A DNA stretch of 64,000 nt. Origin: Ethanoligenens harbinense YUAN-3 (GTDB lineage Bacteria > Bacillota > Clostridia > Oscillospirales > Ethanoligenentaceae). The position numbers and the translations under genes were made by a program. Positions 10,177 through 20,787 of this stretch are shown one piece after another. The notes under the pieces are model-generated. The model was not told the origin of the DNA, searched no databases, and saw only the letters and a program-made list of their open reading frames with translations. Each line of letters starts with the position of its first letter. Position 1 is the stretch's first letter. The stretch is taken from assembly GCF_000178115.2 (NCBI RefSeq), contig NC_014828.1:1767310-1831309 (forward strand). Direction: 5' to 3'.

Positions 10177-11487
10177 TCAGTTGCCAAAAAAAGAGTTCGG
10201 CACCTGTAATTTCGGCGGCTCAACACGGACGGCGTCCTCCGGCTGCGGCAGGCCCAGGATGAGCCTGCGCGCCATATCCAACGCATTGGAGGACGAAAGA
10301 TAACGGATGTGCGCCCGCTCGCTGTTGCTGTGCCCCAACAGCAACCGGCGGACATAGCAGTCCTTCCCGTCGGACACGGCTACATAGACCAACCCGACCG
10401 GCTTTTCCTCCGTGCCGCCGCCCGGCCCGGCGATGCCGGTGATGCCCACGCCGAAATCGGCCTGTGCGCGCACCCGCACGCCCTCGGCCATCTGCACGGC
10501 GGTCTGTTCACTTACGGCGCCGTAGTCCTTGAGCGTTTTGGCCCGCACATCCAGCAGCGCCTGCTTGACACGGTTGGCATAGCTGACGATACCGCACTCG
10601 AACACGTCCGAACTGCCGGGGATCTCGGTGATACGGGCGGCGGTCAGCCCGCCGGTGCAGGATTCGGCCAGCGCGATCTTTTTCTGCCGCTCCCGCAGCG
10701 CCTGCACCACCACCTGCTGCATGCTGTCCACGTCTTCACCGTAATAGGCGTTGCCCAGCCGCTTTTTGGTCTCTTCGGCCACCGGGCGGCAGATGGCCAG
10801 CGCCTCGTCCTCGGTCGCGGCTTTGGCCGTGACGCGCAACTGCACCTCGCCCTCTTTCGCATAGGGGGAAAGGGTGGGATTCGCGCCCGCCATCAGATCA
10901 CCCAAAAGCTCCTGCACGGTGGATTCGGGCAGGCCGAACTCCCGCAGGTTGATGGACGCGATGACCCCGTCGGAAAACTTCGCCAGATATGGTTTGACGC
11001 GCTCCCGAAACAGCGGGGCCATCTCCCGCGGCGGGCCGGGCAGCATGATGACGGATTTGCCGTCCTGCTCCACCACGCAGCCCGGCGCGGTGCCCCAATC
11101 GTTTTGGAGCACGATGCAGCCCTCCGGCAGCATGGCCTGTTTCTCATTGCTGGGGCCCATCTTGCGGCCGGAGCGCGCGAAATAGTCACGGATGACCTCC
11201 ATGCTGTGCTCATCCCGCACCAGTTTGCGGCCAAGCACCTTGGCGATGGTCTCCCGCGTGATATCGTCGCCCGTCGGCCCGAGGCCGCCGGTGGTAATTA
11301 CGATGTCACTACGCGAGAGCGCCAGTTTGAGCGCCTCGACCAGACGGGCTTCGTTATCGCCCACCACCGACTGATGCAGCACATTGATGCCGAGCAGTGC
11401 CAGTTCGTTTGCGAGATATTGCGCGTTGGTGTTGACGATGTTGCCGAGCAGCAGTTCCGTGCCCACGGCTAGTATTTCCGCATCCAC
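10177..11487 (-). CDS. cinA: CinA-family nicotinamide mononucleotide deamidase / competence-damage protein
   Basis: Two domains: an N-terminal MoCF-like (COG1058) domain with GTELLLG, TTGGLGPT and PGPPREM, and a C-terminal PncC domain (from about residue 255) with LAESCTGGL and GIAGPGGG. CinA proteins deamidate NMN in NAD recycling and can hydrolyse ADP-ribose. The full length of 436 residues retains both domains. The start is GTG 11487 behind a weak AAAGGTAGGG. Third gene of the iscS-thiI-cinA-sortase run; its stop is 16 nt before the sortase ribosome site's ATG. Confidence 0.93.
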   Translation of the reverse strand: MDAEILAVGTELLLGNIVNTNAQYLANELALLGINVLHQSVVGDNEARLVEALKLALSRSDIVITTGGLGPTGDDITRETIAKVLGRKLVRDEHSMEVIRDYFARSGRKMGPSNEKQAMLPEGCIVLQNDWGTAPGCVVEQDGKSVIMLPGPPREMAPLFRERVKPYLAKFSDGVIASINLREFGLPESTVQELLGDLMAGANPTLSPYAKEGEVQLRVTAKAATEDEALAICRPVAEETKKRLGNAYYGEDVDSMQQVVVQALRERQKKIALAESCTGGLTAARITEIPGSSDVFECGIVSYANRVKQALLDVRAKTLKDYGAVSEQTAVQMAEGVRVRAQADFGVGITGIAGPGGGTEEKPVGLVYVAVSDGKDCYVRRLLLGHSNSERAHIRYLSSSNALDMARRLILGLPQPEDAVRVEPPKLQVPNSFFGN

Positions 11488-11569
11488 TATAATCCCTACC
11501 TTTCGTTTGCCAAACCGATGATTCTATGAAAAATCCGTAAACCACAACCGGGATTTACAGACCGGGCAG

Positions 11570-12745
11570 TCATTCCGGGCAGACAACGATCTTTTCGGCG
11601 GCTTCCACCGCCGCGTCGAGCAGCGGGGCAAAATCGAATTTTGCCTCTTCCTGCTCCACATCCCACATGCGGGGCTTGGTGCGCGGGTGGCGCGGCGTGA
11701 ACACCGTGCAGCAGTCCGCATAGGGCAAAATCGACGTTTCAAAAGTGTCGATCCGCCGGGCGACCCGGATGATCTCTTCTTTATCCATGCCGATGAGCGG
11801 GCGCAGAACGGGCAGCGTGGAGGCCGCCTGCGTGCAGGTGATGGCCTCGATGGTCTGGCTGGCCACCTGCCCGATGCTTTCGCCCGTGATGAGCGCCGCG
11901 CAGTCCTGCCCCTCGGCGATGCGCGCCGCCGCTCTCATCATAAACCTTCTTAATAAAATTGTAAAGAATTCCTCTTTGCAATGCGCGCGGATCTGCTCCT
12001 GCAGCGCGGTGAACGGCACCACAAAGCATGCGATAGGGCCGCTGTAGGCGCTGACGATTTTAAGCAGATCCAGCACCTTGGCCTTGGCGCGCGGGCTGGT
12101 GTAGGGTGGGCTGGCGAAATGCACCGCACAGACCGACATGCCGCGCCGAGCCATCATATAGGCGGCCACGGGGCTGTCGATGCCGCCGGAAATGAGCACG
12201 GCCGCGCGGCCGCAGCTACCCGACGGCATGCCGCCCGCGCCGGGCAGGCTGTCGGCGTGGATGTAGGCGGCGGTGTCCCGTATCTCCACGGTGATGGTCA
12301 GCTCAGGCGCGCGCATGTCCGCCTGCAAATCGGGAAAAGCGTCCCCCACCCGCTCCGCCACTCGTTTTGCGATCTCCGGCGAAGGCAGCGGAAAGCGCTT
12401 GTCCGCCCGCCTTGCGTTCACGCGAAACGTTTTCGCCTGCTCGATCTCATCCCGCAGGTAGGGCACAACGGCGGCTTCAATGGCCGCCATGTCTTTTTCC
12501 ACCACACACGCCCGGACAAGAGACACGATGCCGAACACCTTCTGCAGACGGCGGATCGCATCGTCGATGGAGGCATCCGCATCCTGCGGCTCCACATACA
12601 CGGTGGACTGCGCCTGCGTGACGGTGAACGTGCCGCAGCCCCGCAGCGTGCTTCGGATGCGTTTCAATAATTTATGTTCAAACTGCGGGCGGTTGAGCCC
12701 TTTGAGGATGAGTTCCCCATACTTTAAAAGGATGACTTCCTGCAC
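11570..12745 (-). CDS. thiI: tRNA 4-thiouridine synthase ThiI
   Basis: ATP-dependent sulfurtransferase for s4U8 in tRNA; also linked to thiazole synthesis. N-terminal ferredoxin-like and THUMP domains (about 1-165) precede the PP-loop domain with SGGIDSPVAAYM. There is no C-terminal rhodanese domain, as in most Firmicutes, so sulfur should come directly from the dedicated cysteine desulfurase encoded just upstream. Start GTG 12745; GGGGGAG lies about 10 nt upstream. Length 391. Confidence 0.95.
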   Translation of the reverse strand: MQEVILLKYGELILKGLNRPQFEHKLLKRIRSTLRGCGTFTVTQAQSTVYVEPQDADASIDDAIRRLQKVFGIVSLVRACVVEKDMAAIEAAVVPYLRDEIEQAKTFRVNARRADKRFPLPSPEIAKRVAERVGDAFPDLQADMRAPELTITVEIRDTAAYIHADSLPGAGGMPSGSCGRAAVLISGGIDSPVAAYMMARRGMSVCAVHFASPPYTSPRAKAKVLDLLKIVSAYSGPIACFVVPFTALQEQIRAHCKEEFFTILLRRFMMRAAARIAEGQDCAALITGESIGQVASQTIEAITCTQAASTLPVLRPLIGMDKEEIIRVARRIDTFETSILPYADCCTVFTPRHPRTKPRMWDVEQEEAKFDFAPLLDAAVEAAEKIVVCPE

Positions 12746-12813
12746 GACGATGATTCTCCCCCGGCGACCTGTGCCGCCTCCTTAATATTTTTCAAAACCG
12801 TGTTCCGCTCTGT

Positions 12814-13950
12814 TCAACGGCGCGCGAGCGTGCGTGCCCCTTCGGCCACGGCGTCCGCCAGCCGCCGCACGTCCTCCCCGGTGTTGTCCCGGCAGAAGCT
12901 GATGCGCAGCGCGCTGTCCACCCGTGCGCCCGGCAGTCCCATGGCAAGCAGCACGCGGCTTTTCGCGCCGCGCGCGCAGGCGGAACCGCTGGAAACATAG
13001 ATCTCCCTGGCCGCCAGAAAATGCAGCATGGTCTCGGAGCGTACCCCATCCACCGATACATTGAGGATATGCGGCGCGCCGTTTTCCGGCGAGTTGACCG
13101 TGATGAACGGCAGCGGCGCAAGCAGTTCGAGCGCCAGCGCGCGCAGTTCGGTGAAACGGGCGGCACTCTCCGCGAGCAGGGCGCGCGCCTTTTCCGCCGC
13201 CGCCCCCAGACCCGCGATGGCGGGCACCGGCTCGGTGCCCGGATGCAGGCCGCGCTCCTGCCCGCCGCCGGAAAGCACCGGCAGAACGCGGGCGCCGCGC
13301 GCCACAAACAGCGCCCCCGCACCTTTTGGCCCGTGAATCTTGTGCCCGCTGACGCTGAGCAGATCCGCGCCCAGCGCGGAGGGGCTGAAGCGCATTTTGC
13401 CGAATGCCTGCACGGCGTCCACATGCACCAACGCGGGCGCGCCCACCCGTCGCACCGCGCGTTTTGCGGCTTCCACCGGCTGGAGCGCGCCGGTCTCGTT
13501 GTTGACGAGCATCATGCTCACCAGAACGGTATCGGGCGTGACGGCTTCGGCCAGTGCCTGTGCAGGCACCACGCCGTCCGTACCCGGGCGCAGGCGCACC
13601 ACTTCGAACCCCTCTTTTTCCAGCGCCGCCGCGGGGCCTTCCACCGAGCTGTGCTCGATGGCGGTGCTGACGATACGCCTGCCCCTGCGGGACAGCGCCC
13701 GCGCGGCGCCGAAAACAGCCAGATTGTTCGCCTCGGTGCCGCCGGAGGTGAACACAACCTCTCTGGCCTCACAGCCAAGGGCGGAGGCCACCTGCGCGCG
13801 CGCTTTTCCCACCAGTTCCTCAGCGGCCACTCCCATGCCGTGCAGCGAAGACGGGTTGCCAAAACAAGTGGTCATGGCATAGAGCGCGGCGTCCGCCGCC
13901 TCTCGGCAAACGCGCGTGGTCGCGCTGTTATCCAGATAAACAAATGACAT
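12814..13950 (-). CDS. cysteine desulfurase (IscS/NifS-like), partner of ThiI
   Basis: PLP enzyme that takes sulfur from cysteine as a persulfide. Seen: YLDNSATT start, TSGGTEANN, HVDAVQAFG, PLP lysine in SGHKIHGPKG, and the active Cys in SSGSACARG near residue 325. The length of 378 fits the family. The immediate neighbour thiI strongly suggests a role as the tRNA-thiolation desulfurase (the role NifZ plays in Bacillus). Start ATG 13950, with GGAGG 12 nt upstream, a long spacing. It is the first gene of the operon, with a promoter, an operator-like palindrome and a 5' hairpin in front. Confidence 0.94.
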   Translation of the reverse strand: MSFVYLDNSATTRVCREAADAALYAMTTCFGNPSSLHGMGVAAEELVGKARAQVASALGCEAREVVFTSGGTEANNLAVFGAARALSRRGRRIVSTAIEHSSVEGPAAALEKEGFEVVRLRPGTDGVVPAQALAEAVTPDTVLVSMMLVNNETGALQPVEAAKRAVRRVGAPALVHVDAVQAFGKMRFSPSALGADLLSVSGHKIHGPKGAGALFVARGARVLPVLSGGGQERGLHPGTEPVPAIAGLGAAAEKARALLAESAARFTELRALALELLAPLPFITVNSPENGAPHILNVSVDGVRSETMLHFLAAREIYVSSGSACARGAKSRVLLAMGLPGARVDSALRISFCRDNTGEDVRRLADAVAEGARTLARR

Positions 13951-13970
13951 CTCTGTTCGATTCCTCCAAA

Positions 13971-13990
13971 GTGCCCGCCTGGGCGGGCAC
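13971..13990 (-). other. 5'-terminal mRNA hairpin of the iscS operon
   Basis: GTGCCCGC and GCGGGCAC form an 8-bp stem with a 4-nt loop. With the -10 box at 14003-13998 the transcript should begin almost at this stem, and the ribosome site follows 3 nt after it. It may protect the 5' end or modulate translation. Confidence 0.55.
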
Positions 13991-13997
13991 TCTTTTG

Positions 13998-14026
13998 ATT
14001 ATAGCCAAAAACGCGGCACGTTGCAA
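13998..14026 (-). promoter_or_regulatory. promoter of iscS-thiI-cinA-srtB
   Basis: Minus strand TTGCAA (14026-14021), 17-nt spacer, perfect TATAAT (14003-13998). The -35 lies inside a 16-bp palindrome. Confidence 0.75.
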
Positions 14027-14031
14027 CGTGC
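14016..14031. promoter_or_regulatory. operator-like palindrome over the iscS -35 box
   Basis: GCACGTTGCAACGTGC is a perfect 16-bp palindrome that covers the -35 hexamer of the iscS operon and lies 23 bp upstream of the divergent pyrG -35. The symmetry and placement suit a dimeric repressor. The regulator is unknown. Confidence 0.5.
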
Positions 14032-14053
14032 GGGACTGCCTTGCATTTTTTCC

Positions 14054-14082
14054 TTGACCACCGGACGCAAACGGGGTAAAAT
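14054..14082 (+). promoter_or_regulatory. promoter of pyrG
   Basis: TTGACC (14054-14059), 17-nt spacer, TAAAAT (14077-14082). A transcript would start near 14089, leaving a leader of about 80 nt before the TTG start. Confidence 0.8.
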
Positions 14083-14084
14083 AG

Positions 14085-15779
<1,695 letters not shown>

Positions 15780-15809
15780 GATTTCCGCAACAGACGGGAG
15801 GAATGACAG

Positions 15810-16568
15810 ATGATGCCGGTTCTTTTCATCGGGCACGGCTCGCCCACCAACATGATTAAGCCCAACCGCTACGCGGACGGCTGGAAACAAATTGCGCAGC
15901 GCCTGCCGAAACCCGATGCCATTCTGTCGATCTCGGCGCACTGGTATACCCGTGGCAGCTATGTTTCCGTTTCGGAGAAGCCGGAAACCATCTATGATTT
16001 TTATGGATTTTCCGAAGAACTATACCAGCTGGATTACCCCGCCCCCGGCGCACCCGGGCTGGCCCGCCGTGTGCTGGAACTGTGCGGCGACACCGTGCGG
16101 CCCGCCGCATATGGGCTGGACCACGGCAGTTGGAGCGTGCTGCGCTCGCTTTTCCCGAATGCGGACGTGCCGGTCGCGCAGCTGAGCGTGGACGGCATGG
16201 CGGATGCGGAAACGGCGTTTCGGCTCGGCCAAACGCTTGCGGCGCTCCGGAAGGAAAACATCCTCATCCTGGGCAGCGGCAACGTGGTGCATAACCTTGG
16301 GCGGGTCGATTTCGACAAATCGGACGGGTATGCATGGGCGGAGGAATTTGACCGGTATATCCAGAACGCCGTGCTGGATCGGCGCTTCGACGACGCGATC
16401 CACTACGGGCGCGCGGGCGAATGTGCCAAGCTGGCCTTCCCCACGCCCGACCATTTCCTGCCTTTGCTTTATGTACTGGGCGCGGAGAAGCCGGAAGATA
16501 CGCCGGACGTTTTTCTGAACGAATGCGTGATGGGTTCGCTGTCGATGACCTCCTATCTGTTTTCCTGA
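15810..16568 (+). CDS. class III extradiol dioxygenase, DODA/YgiD-like
   Basis: Matches the 4,5-DOPA dioxygenase extradiol family (LigB superfamily): FIGHGSPTN near residue 8, SISAHWYT around 40, YGLDHGSWS around 101 and SGNVVHNLG around 154 supply the metal-binding His residues. The natural substrate is unknown; in an anaerobe an oxygen-dependent ring cleavage is surprising, so it may have another role. GGGAGG precedes the ATG. It sits 30 nt after pyrG, with a strong terminator behind, so the two are probably cotranscribed. Confidence 0.9.
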   Translation: MMPVLFIGHGSPTNMIKPNRYADGWKQIAQRLPKPDAILSISAHWYTRGSYVSVSEKPETIYDFYGFSEELYQLDYPAPGAPGLARRVLELCGDTVRPAAYGLDHGSWSVLRSLFPNADVPVAQLSVDGMADAETAFRLGQTLAALRKENILILGSGNVVHNLGRVDFDKSDGYAWAEEFDRYIQNAVLDRRFDDAIHYGRAGECAKLAFPTPDHFLPLLYVLGAEKPEDTPDVFLNECVMGSLSMTSYLFS

Positions 16569-16584
16569 ATCTCATAAAAACACA

Positions 16585-16617
16585 CGGCCGACGGAATTGC
16601 TCCGTCGGCCGTTTTCT
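16585..16617 (+). terminator. terminator of pyrG operon
   Basis: ACGGCCGACGGA and TCCGTCGGCCGT form a 12-bp stem with a 5-nt loop, followed by TTTC. It ends the plus-strand pair. Confidence 0.9.
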
Positions 16618-16619
16618 GT

Positions 16620-16660
16620 AAAAAATCCCGGAAAGCACGAACCGCTTTCCGAGATTTTAT
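16620..16660 (-). terminator. terminator of rplU-rpmA
   Basis: On the minus strand, AAAATCtCGGAAAG pairs with CTTTCCGgGATTTT around a 9-nt loop and runs into T residues. It faces the pyrG-operon terminator back to back. Confidence 0.85.
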
Positions 16661-16698
16661 AGCTGTTCCACTTACGGAACAGGCAACGCCTGTCGCTC

Positions 16699-16959
16699 TT
16701 ACTGCGCTTTGGCGTACACGCTCACTTGTTTGCGGTCGCGCCCCACGCGCTCAAACTTCACGCGGCCTTCAATCAGCGCGAACAGCGTGTCGTCGTTGCC
16801 GCGACCGACGTTCTCGCCCGGATGAATGTGTGTGCCGCGCTGACGAACGATGATGTTGCCCGCGAGAACGGCCTGACCGTCGGCGCGTTTTACGCCGAGG
16901 CGCTTGGACTCGGAATCGCGTCCGTTTTTAGTAGAACCTACACCTTTTTTATGTGCCAT
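16699..16959 (-). CDS. rpmA: 50S ribosomal protein L27
   Basis: 86-residue L27: starts [22 protein letters not shown] and has the conserved [21 protein letters not shown] core. ATG 16959 follows GGGAGG by 8 nt. The cleavable N-terminal extension found in many Firmicutes L27 proteins (ending in ..LQLFAHKKG) is absent; sequence upstream in frame does not resemble it. Its maturation protease gene (prp), often between rplU and rpmA, is also absent here. Confidence 0.97.
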   Translation of the reverse strand: MAHKKGVGSTKNGRDSESKRLGVKRADGQAVLAGNIIVRQRGTHIHPGENVGRGNDDTLFALIEGRVKFERVGRDRKQVSVYAKAQ

Positions 16960-17026
16960 CGAATTTACCTCCCTGCGCATCCAAAGCAAAAGCCGAACGG
17001 CGGCTTCGCTTTTCATTCTACCCGCA

Positions 17027-17338
17027 TCAGCCCTCGATTTTTTCGATCTGGACCTTCGTATAGGGCTGACGATGGCCCTTGCGTCTGCGGTAATTCTTCT
17101 TGGCCTTGAATTTGAAGACCAGAATCTTCTTCTCTTTACCGTTTTTAATCACTTTGGCGGACACCTTCGCGCCGTCCACATACGGCGCGCCGACGACCAG
17201 ACCATCGTCCTTGCCGAGCGCAGCCACTTTCTCAAACGTGACTTCCGCGCCCTCATCCAGGCCGAGCTTTTCGACGAAAACGGTGTCGCCCTCGGCAACT
17301 TTATACTGTTTTCCGCCGGTTTCAATTACTGCATACAT
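17027..17338 (-). CDS. rplU: 50S ribosomal protein L21
   Basis: 103 residues, [14 protein letters not shown] start and the [14 protein letters not shown] signature. I use ATG 17338; an in-frame GTG at 17350 falls in the ribosome site region. GCAGGTG, the ribosome site, is partly paired in a leader hairpin. It is followed by rpmA after 67 nt without an intervening prp gene. Confidence 0.97.
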   Translation of the reverse strand: MYAVIETGGKQYKVAEGDTVFVEKLGLDEGAEVTFEKVAALGKDDGLVVGAPYVDGAKVSAKVIKNGKEKKILVFKFKAKKNYRRRKGHRQPYTKVQIEKIEG

Positions 17339-17350
17339 TTCAATAGGCAC

Positions 17351-17392
17351 CTGCCCCTATAATCTCGCTGCACGGGGCAGAACTTGCGTTCT
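17351..17392 (-). ncRNA. L21 leader-like RNA structure
   Basis: Minus-strand leader: AGAAC-GCAA-GTTCT (GNRA-type tetraloop, 17392-17379) followed by CTGCCCC (17380-17374) pairing with GGGGCAG (17357-17351). The second stem contains the start of the rplU ribosome site. Leaders with autoregulatory hairpins upstream of rplU are known (Rfam L21 leader); membership is my inference. Confidence 0.55.
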
Positions 17393-17423
17393 TTTTACAG
17401 GCCCATAACAAGCGGCACTATAT

Positions 17424-17452
17424 AGTGTACCGCAACGGGAGCGGCCTGTCAA
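17424..17452 (-). promoter_or_regulatory. promoter of rplU-rpmA
   Basis: Minus strand TTGACA (17452-17447), 17-nt spacer, TACACT (17429-17424). It begins 18 nt past the folD stop codon. Confidence 0.8.
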
Positions 17453-17470
17453 GCTGTTTTTACGGCCTTT

Positions 17471-18328
17471 TCAGTCCTTTTTCTGTAAAAGCGCCGCGGC
17501 CCGCAGTGTGTTTTGCAGCAGCATGGCGCGGGTCATGGGGCCCACGCCACCCGGCACCGGGGTGATATAGGACGCTTTTTCGGCCACCGCCTCAAAATCG
17601 ACATCCCCGGCCAGCTTGCCGTTTTCCAACCGGTTCATGCCCACGTCGATGACCACCGCGCCGGGCTTGACCATATCGGCTGTGACGAAATGCGCACGCC
17701 CCACGGCGCACACGAGGATGTCCGCGCGGGCGGTCACCTCCGCCAGATTGGGCGTTTTGGAATGCGCGACGGTGACGGTGCCGTCGGCATGAAGCAACAG
17801 CATGGCCATCGGCTTGCCCACGATGTTGCTGCGCCCGATCACCACACAGGTCTTCCCCGCCGGAGAGATGCCCGCATCGGCCAACAGTTCCATCACACCC
17901 GCGGGCGTGCAGGGCAGAAACTCATACTCTCCCAGCATGATGCGCCCCACATTGGAAGGGTGAAACGCGTCCACGTCCTTGGCAGGGTCTATGGCCTCGA
18001 TGACGGCCCGCTCGTCGATCTGAGGAGGCAGCGGCAGCTGCACCAGAATACCATGCACCTGCGGGTCGCGGTTAAGCTCGTCCACCAGGGCCAACAGTTC
18101 CGCCTGTGTGGTTTCGGCGGGCAGCCGCCGCCCCACCGAGCGGATGCCGACCTCGGCGCAGTCTTTCTCCTTATTGCGCACATAGACCTGCGAGGCCGGG
18201 TTGTCCCCCACCAGCACCACGGCCAGCGCGGGCGTGATGCCGCTCTCCCGCAGACGCCGCACATCCTCTGCCACCCGCGCGCGCACGCTTGCCGCCACGG
18301 CCTTACCGTCCAGCAGTTTCGCCGGCAT
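17471..18328 (-). CDS. folD: methylenetetrahydrofolate dehydrogenase/cyclohydrolase FolD
   Basis: Bifunctional one-carbon enzyme that interconverts methylene-, methenyl- and formyl-tetrahydrofolate using NADP. Seen: catalytic YVRNKEKDC with the Lys, [24 protein letters not shown] loop [11 protein letters not shown], and C-terminal [15 protein letters not shown]. 285 residues. GGAGG precedes the ATG by 7 nt; lgt ends 2 nt before it, so the two are cotranscribed. There is a metabolic link to the ZTP riboswitch and pfl genes further right. Confidence 0.97.
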   Translation of the reverse strand: MPAKLLDGKAVAASVRARVAEDVRRLRESGITPALAVVLVGDNPASQVYVRNKEKDCAEVGIRSVGRRLPAETTQAELLALVDELNRDPQVHGILVQLPLPPQIDERAVIEAIDPAKDVDAFHPSNVGRIMLGEYEFLPCTPAGVMELLADAGISPAGKTCVVIGRSNIVGKPMAMLLLHADGTVTVAHSKTPNLAEVTARADILVCAVGRAHFVTADMVKPGAVVIDVGMNRLENGKLAGDVDFEAVAEKASYITPVPGGVGPMTRAMLLQNTLRAAALLQKKD

Positions 18329-18330
18329 CC

Positions 18331-19314
18331 TTATTCCTCCTCTTTCTTCGGGCCGTCCGGCTCGGAAGCATCCGTTTTATCCGCATCGGCGGGCTGCGCA
18401 TCGTCTGATTCGTTTGCCAGCTTCCTGCGCTCGGCTTCCACCGCTTCGGCCGCTTCGGTGAACAGCGGCGTATAATCCGCTTCTTTTTCGGAGGCGACTT
18501 CACGCAGCTTCATCCGTTTATAAAGAATAATGCAGAGCGCGATGACGAACGAAAGCACCGCCACCAACTGCGACACGCGGATATTGCCGATCATCAGGCT
18601 GTCGGTACGCAGGCCCTCGATGAAAAACCGCCCAAAGCCGTACCACATCACATACAGCAGGAAAACTTCGCCGTTGAACTTGCGGCGCCCGGATTTGGAA
18701 TAGAAATGCAAAATCAAGAACCCGAGGATGCACCAGACGGATTCAAAGAAAAAGCAGGGCTGGTAGCCCGTATTCACATTGTTCGGGTCCACCCCGGCCA
18801 TGCGCCACCATGCGTTGGTCGCCGCACCGTAGGCTTCGCGGTTGAAAAAATTGCCCCAGCGGCCGATGGCCTGCCCGATGGGGAAACCAAGCCCCGCGAT
18901 GTCGAACACCGCGCCTACGCTGATCTTTTTCACTTTGCAGACGATGAACGCTGAAACGAGCGCGCCGATCACACCACCGTAGATGCCAAGCCCACCGTCG
19001 CGCAGCATCAAAATGGAGAGAGGGTTCTCAAAATACGGATTGACGCCATAGGGTGACGGATAGAAGATCACATAATACAGACGGGCGCCCACCACGCCGC
19101 AGATGAGGGAAATGATGATGATATCGACCAGGTCTTCCGCGCTGACGCCGAAGTCCTTGCAGCGCCGAAACGCATACCACATGGCGAGCAGCAGACCGAT
19201 GGCGATGAGGATACCGTACCATTTGATCTCAAGCCCGCCGATGCTAAACGCGGTCGAGTGGATCGGAAGGGAAAGGCCAAGCCCCGGAAATGTGACCGGA
19301 ATGTTTTCATTCAT
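18331..19314 (-). CDS. lgt: phosphatidylglycerol-prolipoprotein diacylglyceryl transferase
   Basis: Integral membrane enzyme that adds diacylglycerol to the lipobox Cys of prolipoproteins. Lgt signature [17 protein letters not shown] (near residue 145) and the [14 protein letters not shown] motif are clear; about seven membrane helices alternate with basic loops. I start at ATG 19314 ([11 protein letters not shown]) behind CAGGAG; the upstream frame to 19443 looks non-coding. An unusual charged tail of about 50 residues ([10 protein letters not shown] ... PDGPKKEEE) follows the last helix. Length 327. Confidence 0.95.
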   Translation of the reverse strand: MNENIPVTFPGLGLSLPIHSTAFSIGGLEIKWYGILIAIGLLLAMWYAFRRCKDFGVSAEDLVDIIIISLICGVVGARLYYVIFYPSPYGVNPYFENPLSILMLRDGGLGIYGGVIGALVSAFIVCKVKKISVGAVFDIAGLGFPIGQAIGRWGNFFNREAYGAATNAWWRMAGVDPNNVNTGYQPCFFFESVWCILGFLILHFYSKSGRRKFNGEVFLLYVMWYGFGRFFIEGLRTDSLMIGNIRVSQLVAVLSFVIALCIILYKRMKLREVASEKEADYTPLFTEAAEAVEAERRKLANESDDAQPADADKTDASEPDGPKKEEE

Positions 19315-19499
19315 GTGTTTGCAACTCCTGTTTAAATCGTTTGAACAGCGAATGCGGGGATGCTCCGGACAATGAGCCTGTCCATAAACCGGGAAAGAAG
19401 AAGGACGTGGGAAGATTCGGCGCATTCCTTCCTTTTCACTCATTTATAGCCAGGCTTTATGTAAAGCGGGCGCGCCGCGCCCGCCTGCCAGCCTGTTTC

Positions 19500-20786
19500 T
19501 CAGGATACCGGTTCGGCCTGCACCGGCAGAATGACCGACAGCGCCGCGTTTTCCCGCCGCAGGACGGTTTCCAGCCGGTTTTGGACGTCGTCCTCCGTCA
19601 CCTGCGCGACGGCTTCCACCATGTCGAACGGGCCCATGCCCAGGAAATGCAGGCCCGCCATGGCGTTGGCCACACCGTCCACCCGGTCGTAATGCGCCGC
19701 CAGACGGCCGTAGGTGTATTTTTTGGCGCGGGCGAACGCCGCCGGGTCGATTCCTTCCTGTTTGAGCTGGTCGATTTCCGCGAAGATTGCTTCGGCCACC
19801 GCGTCGGGGTCGCGCGATTCGCCGCCGAACAGTACCGTACCGAAGCTGCGCCCGGTGAAAGTCTCGGTGCCGAAGCTGGTGTTGATGAGTCCCTCATCAT
19901 ACAGCCTGCGGTAAAGCGGCGAAGCGCTGCCGGACAAAATTTCCAGCAGCACGGACGTGACAGCCTCACCTGCGGCAGCCTCTTTGCCCGCGGCCGGTTT
20001 ATCTTTGAACCCGAGGTTGAACAGCGGCACCGAAACCGACAGGCGCTGCTCCACACGGGGCTTCACCACGCTGTCCGGCTCCTCCTCGAACAGACTTTCC
20101 ACCCCGCTGGGCGGCGCGTCCTTGAGCAGCTTATCGGCCAGCTCGGCCACAAGCGCGGGGTCCACGTCCCCCGCCACGCAAAGCGCCATGTTGTGCAGGT
20201 TGTAAAACGCATGGTAGCACTCGTAGAGCAGGTCGGCGGTGATGTGCGAAATGGATTCGGTGGTGCCGGCGATGTCGATCTTCACCGGGTGCGTGTGATA
20301 AAGCGCCCCCAGAAGGTTGAACATCACCCGCCAGCCGGGATCATCCTCATACATTTTGATCTCCTGCCCGATGATGCCCTGCTCTTTCTGCACGGTCTGC
20401 TCGGTGAAATACGGCTTCTGCACGAAATCCAGCAAAATCTCAAGGGATTCCCTGAACCGCTCGGTGCTGGAAAACAGGTAGCAGGTACGGTCGAACGAGG
20501 TATAGGCGTTGGCGCTCGCGCCCGTACGGGCGTAGCGCGAAAACGCGTCGCCATCCTCGCTCTCAAACAGCTTGTGCTCAAGGAAATGCGCGATGCCCTC
20601 CGGCACCGTCACATCTTTATCGCCCACGCGGAAATGGTTGTCGATGGAGCCGTAGCGCGTGCCGAAGATGGCATATTGGGACGCATAGCCCTTTTTGGGC
20701 GCGATGAAGATATCCAGGCCGGTGGGATGTTTGGCATACAGCACCGTTTCGCCCAGCCGCTCGTTTGTAATGGTGGTGAATTCCAT
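19500..20786 (-). CDS. M16 family zinc peptidase (YmfH-like, active subunit)
   Basis: 428-residue M16 peptidase. The inverted zinc motif HXXEH is present as HFLEH (about residue 49 onward), with the downstream Glu region (about 125), so this half should be catalytic. ATG 20786 has AAGGAGG 9 nt upstream, inside the end of the preceding gene; the stop of that gene is 1 nt away. The frame upstream of 20786 is a shadow of the partner gene. Paired M16 genes with one active and one inactive member are typical of ymfF-ymfH in Bacillus. Confidence 0.9.
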   Translation of the reverse strand: MEFTTITNERLGETVLYAKHPTGLDIFIAPKKGYASQYAIFGTRYGSIDNHFRVGDKDVTVPEGIAHFLEHKLFESEDGDAFSRYARTGASANAYTSFDRTCYLFSSTERFRESLEILLDFVQKPYFTEQTVQKEQGIIGQEIKMYEDDPGWRVMFNLLGALYHTHPVKIDIAGTTESISHITADLLYECYHAFYNLHNMALCVAGDVDPALVAELADKLLKDAPPSGVESLFEEEPDSVVKPRVEQRLSVSVPLFNLGFKDKPAAGKEAAAGEAVTSVLLEILSGSASPLYRRLYDEGLINTSFGTETFTGRSFGTVLFGGESRDPDAVAEAIFAEIDQLKQEGIDPAAFARAKKYTYGRLAAHYDRVDGVANAMAGLHFLGMGPFDMVEAVAQVTEDDVQNRLETVLRRENAALSVILPVQAEPVS

Positions 20787-20787
20787 C

